The position numbers and the translations under genes are program-made. This document shows, in pieces, positions 23,872 through 28,857 of a stretch of 28,857 nucleotides of DNA. The notes beneath the pieces are model-generated. The model ran no database searches. It was given only the letters and a program-made list of their open reading frames with translations, and was not told the origin of the DNA. Numbering within the stretch: position 1 is the stretch's first letter; each line of letters starts with the position of its first letter. The DNA lies in NCBI GenBank assembly GCA_937919435.1, contig CALFRR010000012.1:1-28857 (forward strand), in the 5' to 3' direction. Origin of the DNA: an uncultured Alphaproteobacteria bacterium. Its GTDB lineage: Bacteria; Pseudomonadota; Alphaproteobacteria; Rhizobiales; Ancalomicrobiaceae.

Positions 23872-23950
23872 TTATCCGGGGTACGGTGAACGCGGGGATA
23901 ACTAACGAGTTGTATGGTGAATTTCACATATCATGGGTTGTGCGTACAAC
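23872..23950. promoter_or_regulatory. AT-richer divergent control region with inverted repeats
   Basis: Between the DnaA-like gene and the divergent small gene, TTATCC (23872-23877) faces GGATAA (23896-23901); TTATCC is the core of a DnaA box. A perfect GTGAA-T-TTCAC palindrome lies at 23917-23927. GTTGTA (23909-23914) is inverted as TACAAC (23945-23950). Which gene these serve is not clear. Confidence 0.35.
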
Positions 23951-24013
23951 TCTGGAGAGATCCCCGGCATCGGCGGCGGTGCGATCCTCGTTCGGATCGA
24001 CGAGGAAACGCAG

Positions 24014-24403
24014 ATGAACCCGAGATCGAACTTCCGTGCCGACGCCTTCGGCGGCGCAGACCCGCGCGCCGGCGCCGCCCCGATCGGCCCCTGGCCGAGG
24101 AACAGACTGCTGCCACGGTTGGTCGGTCTCGGACCGGACGAGATCGCCGACATCAGCCGAGCCGGACGTCTCGTCGTCCTGGGGAAGCTGTTGCGGGCGT
24201 TGTGCGACGAGCGCCGGCGCGGACGGGCCGGCCATTGGAGCTACAGCCTCGACCGCCACATCGGCCTCGTCCGCGCGGTGGCGGCCGAGCGCCGGGAACT
24301 CGCCGCGACCGGAGCATCGCCCCGAGCATCCGGCTCGGCGTGCGAGACCGCCTCGCCGTGTTCGGTCGACGCGGCGACGGGACCGGAGCCCGACCGGCGA
24401 TGA
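24014..24403 (+). CDS. Small conserved hypothetical protein
   Basis: This 129-residue protein has a core at about 31-98, RLLPRLVGLGPDEIADISRAGRLVVLGKLLRALCDERRRGRAGHWSYSLDRHIGLVRAVAAERREL, that looks like a small helical domain. I recall similar Rhizobiales proteins but cannot name a family. Both tails are Ala/Pro/Gly-rich and probably disordered. The ATG at 24014 is preceded by GAGGAAA at a spacing of about eight bases, preferred over the ATG at 23933. It is transcribed divergently from the DnaA-like gene. No function is assigned. Confidence 0.65.
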   Translation: MNPRSNFRADAFGGADPRAGAAPIGPWPRNRLLPRLVGLGPDEIADISRAGRLVVLGKLLRALCDERRRGRAGHWSYSLDRHIGLVRAVAAERRELAATGASPRASGSACETASPCSVDAATGPEPDRR

Positions 24404-24568
24404 CCGCTCGGTCGCCGGATCCGGCCGGGCGCCGCCGTTGCGTTCGCCGCGTCCGCCGACGGCGCTCGACGGACGCGCGATCGAGGAGGGGCCGGGACTT
24501 CGGTCGCCCGTCGGGACCGGCGCGAGCGATCGGCGGCCGGGAACGTCGCGGGATGAGGTCCACGCACG

Positions 24569-24603
24569 AAAAAGCCGCCACGTCCCCCGGGACGCGGCGG
24601 CTT
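24569..24603 (-). terminator. Intrinsic terminator of the mucR-type gene
   Basis: On the minus strand, starting 27 bases after the MucR stop, AAGCCGCC and GGCGGCTT flank an inner CGTCCC/GGGACG stem (one unpaired/mismatched base between), followed by a run of T. This is a textbook rho-independent terminator. Confidence 0.85.
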
Positions 24604-24629
24604 CATCTCACGAAACGCTCGACGGTCGC

Positions 24630-25052
24630 TCAGCGGGCGCCGCGACGACGCTGCTGGCCGAGGCCCATCTTCTTGGCGAGGTCCGAACGGGCCTGCGCGT
24701 AGTTCGGGGCGACCATCGGATAGTCGGCCGGCAGACCCCACTTCTCCCGGTACTCTTCCGGGGTCATGTTGTACTGCGTGCGCAGATGGCGCTTCAGCGA
24801 CTTGAACTTCTTGCCGTCTTCGAGGCACACGATGTAGTCCGGCGTGACCGACTTCTTCAGCGGCACGGCCGGCTTCAGCGGCTCAGGAACCGGCTCCGGC
24901 GCAACGCCCGACGACGTGCGCTGCAGGGCGGCGTACACCTCGGCGATGAGCCCCGCCAGTTCGGTCGACGCCACCGTATTGTTGCTGACGTAGGCCGATA
25001 CGATGTCGGCAGCCAGATCGATGAGGTTGCTGCTTCCCGAAATGTCGCTCAT
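24630..25052 (-). CDS. mucR: MucR/Ros family zinc-finger transcriptional regulator
   Basis: This 140-residue protein is a MucR/Ros regulator. The N-terminal half (IDLAADIVSAYVSNNTVASTELAGLIAEVYAALQR) is the oligomerisation region. The DNA-binding half is TPDYIVCLEDGKKFKSLKRHLRTQYNMTPEEYREKWGLPADYPMVAPNYAQARSDLAKKMGLG. In Ros the zinc ligands are C-x2-C-x9-H-x3/4-H; here they read C76, D79, H89, Q93/Y94, so the second Cys is Asp and the last His is missing. Relatives without zinc ligands are known in Mesorhizobium. MucR proteins silence AT-rich targets and often control their own gene. The ATG at 25052 has AGGTGA just upstream. The terminator follows. Confidence 0.93.
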   Translation of the reverse strand: MSDISGSSNLIDLAADIVSAYVSNNTVASTELAGLIAEVYAALQRTSSGVAPEPVPEPLKPAVPLKKSVTPDYIVCLEDGKKFKSLKRHLRTQYNMTPEEYREKWGLPADYPMVAPNYAQARSDLAKKMGLGQQRRRGAR

Positions 25053-25785
25053 TGGTCACCTGTCTCACATTTGGAACGCCACTCGGCGAATCCGACTACA
25101 TCTCTTTCGACCCGCGGATCAATCCGAGATCCGAGACCGAAACCGCCCTCGAAACCGCTTCCCCGAACGATGAATCGCCGCGGTCCTCGACCGTATGCTT
25201 CGTATAGGCACACTCGTCCAAGAGTACAAGATCTCGATGCGAGGTCGCGGCGTCATTTCGCAGTCGACCATCGAAAAACGCATGTCCGCTGTTGCGAACG
25301 AGCACGGCACGAACATGGCTCGGAAGCAAAGCCGCACACTCTCGAGCCGCTTCAGCCTCCGCCTGTCGCGATCGCAACCGAGAAGACCCGTGCACTGCGA
25401 AAACGACTCTGTCGTGACCGCCCCGCAGCACGAACCGGAAAGATTCGAGCAACGGACCACGTGACGAAAGGAAGCGATCCGCGTCCGATATCCTGGAAAC
25501 GGGCCGTCTTCGGAACCGCCGGACGCCCCACCGGCCACCCGCCGGAGGGCGGGGCGGCCGCCGAAGAACAGGTCCGTGAAGATCGGGGTGCGGATCAGTA
25601 TCACCACCTTCCTCCGAGACGTTCGATCTTCCCGGTGGTCGGTGGCGCGGCGAGGATCGCGCGCCGAAACCCGCCCTTTTCCCGGCCGGTCGCGGGTCGA
25701 TCCGCGACCGCTCTCGCCGCCGGGGCCGCCGATCCTGTATGAACGGGTTCGACCGCGACTTCCCCCTGGACGCAAAGGAAGACCC
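25053..25785. other. Lower-GC interval between mucR and oligopeptidase B
   Basis: This 733-base stretch holds no gene that I can support firmly. Its GC content is visibly lower than the flanks (34 of 60 bases in 25261-25320). It must contain the mucR promoter and the oligopeptidase B promoter. The last 300 bases become GC-rich again. One possible minus-strand ORF (25096-25431) is listed separately. Confidence 0.6.
25096..25431 (-). CDS. Doubtful ORF, unrecognised
   Basis: From a GTG at 25431 the frame runs 111 codons to a TAG. It contains VVFAVHGSSRLRSRQAEAEAARECAALLPSHVRAVLVRNSGHAFFDGRLRNDAATSHRDLVLLDE, which looks more protein-like than the antisense shadows nearby, but codon use is much less GC3-biased than true genes here. 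No clear ribosome-binding site or known domain is visible, and its end lies only 43 bases before mucR. It may be a decayed or acquired gene, or chance. Confidence 0.2.
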   Translation of the reverse strand: MLRGGHDRVVFAVHGSSRLRSRQAEAEAARECAALLPSHVRAVLVRNSGHAFFDGRLRNDAATSHRDLVLLDECAYTKHTVEDRGDSSFGEAVSRAVSVSDLGLIRGSKEM

Positions 25786-27894
25786 ATGAGCGTTTCTCCG
25801 AAGGCCGAGGGCCCGATCGGGCCTCGGGCCGAACGCCGCCCGACGACACGGATCGTCCACGGTGTCACCCTCACCGACGACTTCGCGTGGTTGCGCGACG
25901 AGAACTGGCGCGCGGTGATGCGCGATCCGAAGGTGCTGGCGCCGGAGATCCACGCCCATCTCGACGCCGAGAACGCCCATGCGGCGGCGATGCTGGCCGA
26001 CACCGAAGCGTTGCAGACACGGCTGTTCGAGGAGATGAAGGGCCGCATCAAACAGGACGACTCGAGCGTCCCGACCCCCGACGGACCCTGGCTCTACGCG
26101 ATCCGCTATGCGCCCGGCGGGCAGCACCCGATTCACGTCCGCACGCCACGCAATGGTGGACCCGAGGAAATCCTGTTCGACGGGGACGCCCGCGCGGTCG
26201 GCAAAGCCTATTTCCGACCCTCCGGCGTGGTCCATTCGCCCGATCACGCCAGGATCGTCTGGGGGGCCGACGAAAACGGTTCGGAATACTTCACGCTGCG
26301 GGTGCGAGATCTCGTCGCAGGCAGGGATCTCGACGACGTGGTGCCGGAGACCGGGGGCGAAGCCGTGTGGGCGGCGGACGCCGAGAGCTTCTTCTACGTG
26401 CGGCTCGACGCGGAGCATCGCCCGTCACGGGTCTATCGCCACGTCCTCGGCCGGCCGGTCGGCGAGGACGAGCTCGTCCACGAGGAGGCCGATCCGGGCT
26501 TCTTCGTCGGATTGGGCAAGACCCGCTCGGGCCGCTTCGTGGTGATCTCGATCCACGACCACGAGACCTCGGAGGCCCGGGTGATCCCGGCCGACGCACC
26601 GACGACGGCGCCGCGCCTCGTCGCACCGCGCCGAACCGCCGAAGAATACGACGTGGAGCACGTCGGCGACGACTTCGTCATCCTGACCAACAACGGCGGC
26701 GCCGAGGACTTCCGGATCGTCACCGCGCCGGTCGCCTCGCCCGACAGGGAGAACTGGCGCGAACTCGTCGGCCACGTCCCAGGCCGTCTGATCCTGGCGA
26801 TCTCGGTCCATGCCGGCCACCTGGTCCGCCTCGAACGGGTCGACGGCCTGCCGCGGATCGTCGTGCACCGCTTCGCCGACGGCGCCGAGCATGCGATCGC
26901 CTTCGACGAAGAGGCCTATTCGCTGTCGATGTCGTCCGGTTCCGAGTTCGAGACGACGACGCTGCGCTTCACCTACTCTTCGATGACCACGCCGGCCCGG
27001 GTCTACGACTACGATCTCGACGGCCGCGAACGGGTGTTGCGCAAGGAGCAGGAGGTGCCGAGCGGCCACGACGCCTCGGCCTACGTCACCCGCCGCCTGC
27101 TGCTGCCGACGAAGGACGGCGAGACCGTTCCGGTGTCGATCCTCGCCCGCCGCGACACGCCGCTCGACGGCAGCGCGCCGCTGCATCTCTACGGGTACGG
27201 CGCCTACGGGATCACCATCCCCGCCGGATTTTCGACCGACGTCCTGTCGCTGGTCGACCGCGGCTTCGTCCATGCGATCGCCCATGTCCGTGGCGGCAAG
27301 GACAAGGGCTTCCGCTGGTACGCCGAGGGGCGCCGGGAGAAGAAGACGAACACCTTCGACGACTTCGTCGCGGCGGCGGAAGGCCTGATCGCCGCCGGCT
27401 TCACCTCGGCCGGCCGGATCGTGGCGCGCGGCGGCTCGGCCGGCGGCATGCTGATGGGGGCGATCGCCAACCGGGCGCCGCAGCTCTTCGCGGGGATCGT
27501 CGCCGAGGTGCCGTTCGTCGACGTGCTGAACACGATGCTCGACGCCAGCCTGCCGCTGACCCCGCCGGAATGGCCGGAGTGGGGCAATCCGATCGAGGAC
27601 GAGGCGGCGTTCCGCACCATCCTCGGCTACAGCCCCTACGACAATGTCGGCCGCCTCGCCTACCCGCCGATCCTGGCGCTCGCCGGTCTCACCGATCCGC
27701 GGGTGACCTATTGGGAGCCGGCCAAGTGGGTGGCGAAGCTCCGGGAGAACTCGACCTCCGGTGCCCCGGTGATCCTGAAGACCGATATGGACTCCGGCCA
27801 CGGCGGCGCCGCCGGCCGCTTCGCACGCCTGAAGGACGTCGCTCTGGTCCAGGCCTTCGCACTGAAGGTCACCGGCCTGCCGCTCGAGGCGTGA
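25786..27894 (+). CDS. ptrB: Oligopeptidase B-like serine peptidase (S9A)
   Basis: This 702-residue protein is a prolyl oligopeptidase family enzyme closest in pattern to oligopeptidase B, which cuts after Lys/Arg in short peptides. The N-terminal part (DDFAWLRDENWRAVMRDP) and seven-blade propeller precede the hydrolase domain. The catalytic triad is S551 in ARGGSAGGMLMGA, D637 in GLTDPRV and H672 in DSGHGGAAGRF. YGYGAYGI and AHVRGGKDKGFRWY are typical. It is probably cytoplasmic; no signal peptide is seen. The ATG at 25786 has AAAGGAA about seven bases upstream. It appears monocistronic. Confidence 0.93.
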   Translation: MSVSPKAEGPIGPRAERRPTTRIVHGVTLTDDFAWLRDENWRAVMRDPKVLAPEIHAHLDAENAHAAAMLADTEALQTRLFEEMKGRIKQDDSSVPTPDGPWLYAIRYAPGGQHPIHVRTPRNGGPEEILFDGDARAVGKAYFRPSGVVHSPDHARIVWGADENGSEYFTLRVRDLVAGRDLDDVVPETGGEAVWAADAESFFYVRLDAEHRPSRVYRHVLGRPVGEDELVHEEADPGFFVGLGKTRSGRFVVISIHDHETSEARVIPADAPTTAPRLVAPRRTAEEYDVEHVGDDFVILTNNGGAEDFRIVTAPVASPDRENWRELVGHVPGRLILAISVHAGHLVRLERVDGLPRIVVHRFADGAEHAIAFDEEAYSLSMSSGSEFETTTLRFTYSSMTTPARVYDYDLDGRERVLRKEQEVPSGHDASAYVTRRLLLPTKDGETVPVSILARRDTPLDGSAPLHLYGYGAYGITIPAGFSTDVLSLVDRGFVHAIAHVRGGKDKGFRWYAEGRREKKTNTFDDFVAAAEGLIAAGFTSAGRIVARGGSAGGMLMGAIANRAPQLFAGIVAEVPFVDVLNTMLDASLPLTPPEWPEWGNPIEDEAAFRTILGYSPYDNVGRLAYPPILALAGLTDPRVTYWEPAKWVAKLRENSTSGAPVILKTDMDSGHGGAAGRFARLKDVALVQAFALKVTGLPLEA

Positions 27895-27946
27895 GCCATC
27901 GGCGGATGGCGAGCGACGGAAATCGGTCGCTCTCGCTCTTCGGAAA

Positions 27947-28014
27947 TCGACGACCGGCCGAGGCCGGTCGCCCTCTCCACTCGAATCTCGACGACCGGCC
28001 GAGGCCGGTCGTCG
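27947..28014. repeat. Two copies of a hairpin-forming repeat
   Basis: A 24-base unit occurs at 27947-27970 and again at 27988-28011, 41 bases apart. Each is a near-perfect palindrome centred on GA: the first has 9-bp arms (27951-27959/27962-27970), the second 12-bp arms (27989-28000/28003-28014). They lie downstream of oligopeptidase B and could act as an mRNA 3' structure or be a REP-like element. Confidence 0.75.
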
Positions 28015-28032
28015 GGTCCCCTCATGCCGAGT

Positions 28033-28064
28033 TCACGAAATTCGGACTCGTCCGAATTTCGTGA
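28033..28064. terminator. Perfect 14-bp inverted repeat between convergent genes
   Basis: Arms at 28033-28046 and 28051-28064 match over all 14 bases around a CTCG loop. It lies between oligopeptidase B (plus) and the DUF2892 gene (minus). There is no T run, so a bidirectional transcription barrier is only inferred. Confidence 0.5.
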
Positions 28065-28148
28065 GTCACGGCCTGACCGGCCGACGCCCGTTCGGGCTCG
28101 CCTTCGCGGACGAAGCTCCGAACAGGTCGGAACTTCATCCGCTCGGCA

Positions 28149-28352
28149 TCACTTGCCGATCTTGCAGGTGTTGATGCCGAGGATCGTGTAGGCCGGGCAG
28201 AAGTTGAAGAAGCCGGTGAGCAGCGGTACCACGCCGATCCAGCCGATCCACTTCCAACCGATGGTGGCCGGCCCGAGCAGGGCGAAGGCGATCAGCACCA
28301 GCCCGACCACGATCCTCGCGATCTTGTCCATTCCACCCACGTTGCTCGTCAT
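28149..28352 (-). CDS. DUF2892 (YgaP-like) small membrane protein
   Basis: This 67-residue protein begins NVGGMDKIARIVVGLVLIAFALLG, with a second hydrophobic part IGWIGVVPLLTGFFNFCPAYTILGINTCK. This is the DUF2892 family, two membrane helices with the conserved NxCP-Y-LLG-NTCK end and its two cysteines. In some relatives the domain is fused to a rhodanese. Its role may relate to sulfur compounds, but that is only inference. It lies 138 bases downstream of the Crp/Fnr-type gene on the same strand. Confidence 0.92.
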   Translation of the reverse strand: MTSNVGGMDKIARIVVGLVLIAFALLGPATIGWKWIGWIGVVPLLTGFFNFCPAYTILGINTCKIGK

Positions 28353-28381
28353 CTCGCGCTCCTTCGCTCGACCTCGCCGTC

Positions 28382-28453
28382 CGGGACCCGTCCCGAACCG
28401 ATGACACAGCGTCGCATGCCGACGCTCGGATCGTCGGTGACCCCGGTCACCGA
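28382..28453. promoter_or_regulatory. Three consecutive inverted repeats upstream of DUF2892
   Basis: Perfect inverted repeats lie at 28382-28395 (6-bp arms, 2-base spacer), 28408-28426 (7-bp arms, 5-base loop) and 28434-28453 (TCGGTGACC/GGTCACCGA, 2-base spacer). They fill the gap between the regulator's stop and the DUF2892 start. Either operators or terminator-like structures are possible. Confidence 0.4.
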
Positions 28454-28490
28454 GCGGAGAGAGGCGATCCCAGACTTTCGGCGCGGTCGT

Positions 28491-28811
28491 TCAGTCGCAC
28501 TGATCGGCGAGGCGGGCGAGACCGGCGGGGTCGAGCACCTCGATCGACCCCCGCCGGCGCCGCAGCAGGCCGCGGCGTTCGAAGGCGTCGAGATGGCGGC
28601 TGACCACCTCGCGGGCGGTGCCGAGTTCGATCGCCAGATCGCGATGGGTCGCGGTGACCGGCCCGGCGGCGGTCGCCAGGCGACGGGCGAGGCGGCGCTC
28701 GACCGGCTGGAACACCGCCGCCTGCATGGTGTCGAGGATGCCGGCGACCCGCCGGCCGAAGCCGGCGAAGACGAAACGGCGGAAGACCGCGGAGGCGCCG
28801 AGCAGCCGATC
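28491..28811 (-). CDS. Crp/Fnr family regulator, C-terminal part, truncated by the sequence end
   Basis: Only 106 codons of real sequence remain. They include the dimerisation helix end (FGRRVAGILDTMQAAVFQPVERRLARRLATAAG) and the winged HTH, VTATHRDLAIELGTAREVVSRHLDAFERRGLLRRRRGSIEVLDPAGLARLADQ, the HTH_Crp pattern. The cyclic-nucleotide-like sensor domain is missing. The frame seems to begin with a GTG at 28826, but that codon and the next four lie in adapter sequence, so it is not a start. Its neighbour DUF2892 may be its target. The ligand cannot be told. Confidence 0.88.
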   Translation of the reverse strand, partial: DRLLGASAVFRRFVFAGFGRRVAGILDTMQAAVFQPVERRLARRLATAAGPVTATHRDLAIELGTAREVVSRHLDAFERRGLLRRRRGSIEVLDPAGLARLADQCD

Positions 28812-28857
28812 AGATCGGAAGAGCACACGTCTGAACTCCAGTCACACTTGAATCTCG
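28812..28857. other. Illumina TruSeq adapter contamination
   Basis: The last 46 bases read as the TruSeq adapter: AGATCGGAAGAGC at 28812-28824, continuing through CTCCAGTCAC to 28845, then ACTTGA at 28846-28851 (a known TruSeq index) and ATCTCG. This is not genomic. Frames ending here carry the known artefact peptides LFRSD, MCSSDL and RKSTRLNSSHT. Confidence 0.98.

Noticed and set aside
25195..25464. Plus-strand ORF of 89 codons in the mucR/oligopeptidase gap
   Set aside because: No ribosome-binding site, no family resemblance, and poor codon bias; it overlaps the somewhat more protein-like minus-strand frame.
28491..28826. A complete short Crp-type protein starting at the GTG at 28826
   Set aside because: That GTG and the following codons are adapter sequence; the true start is off the end.
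28618..28851. A plus-strand ORF ending in RKSTRLNSSHT
   Set aside because: This tail is the translated Illumina adapter and the rest is antisense to the HTH domain.
1..28857. CRISPR arrays, rRNA and tRNA genes
   Set aside because: None were recognised on either strand; no regularly spaced repeats or cloverleaf-like segments stood out by eye.

Overview
The window is GC-rich (about 70% by eye), with strong GC3 bias that produces many long false antisense frames. The gene content suggests an alphaproteobacterium of the Hyphomicrobiales (Rhizobiales): a MucR/Ros regulator, a DUF1214/DUF1254 pair, DUF1491, DUF2336, DUF5330, a UPF0260 (YcgN) protein, CtrA-type TTAA-N7-TTAA sites, and a gene transfer agent (GTA) cluster of the Rhodobacter capsulatus type. 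I do not assign a genus. The window's right end is also a read or contig end: the last 46 bases are Illumina TruSeq adapter, not genome.

Region 1 (1-11002, minus strand) is a nearly complete RcGTA-like structural cluster in canonical order: small terminase, large terminase, portal, prohead protease, HK97 major capsid, gp6 connector, head-tail adaptor, DUF3168 terminator, major tail protein, gp10 and gp10.1 tail chaperones, short tape measure, DUF2460, DUF2163, NlpC/P60 peptidase, and the start of the large host-specificity protein, which runs off the left edge. Many neighbours overlap by 1-4 bases. No integrase, repressor, lysis or replication gene is present, and the right flank is ordinary chromosomal genes. 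Two local oddities stand out. A plus-strand DUF465 gene sits between the tape measure and DUF2460 genes. A pair of perfect GC hairpins follows the capsid gene.

Region 2 (11289-22473) is mostly cell-envelope and cell-cycle flavoured. It holds a UPF0260 protein, a class A penicillin-binding protein, a DUF1214/DUF1254 pair, a lipoprotein with a small upstream gene, DUF2336, DUF1491, a peptidoglycan-binding membrane protein translationally coupled to a DivJ/PleC-like PAS histidine kinase, DUF5330, and a SufE Fe-S assembly protein. Three divergent intergenic regions (11796-11933, 16641-16844, 21272-21568) each contain a perfect or one-mismatch CtrA-like motif, suggesting a CtrA-linked envelope/cell-cycle neighbourhood.

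Region 3 (22501-28811) holds a coupled pair encoding a DnaA C-terminal-like HTH protein and a DUF6456 protein, a divergent small conserved protein, a MucR regulator with its own terminator, a roughly 730-base lower-GC interval with one doubtful ORF, an oligopeptidase B (S9A), and a DUF2892 membrane protein behind a Crp/Fnr-type regulator cut off by the sequence end. Several strong inverted repeats lie between the last genes.
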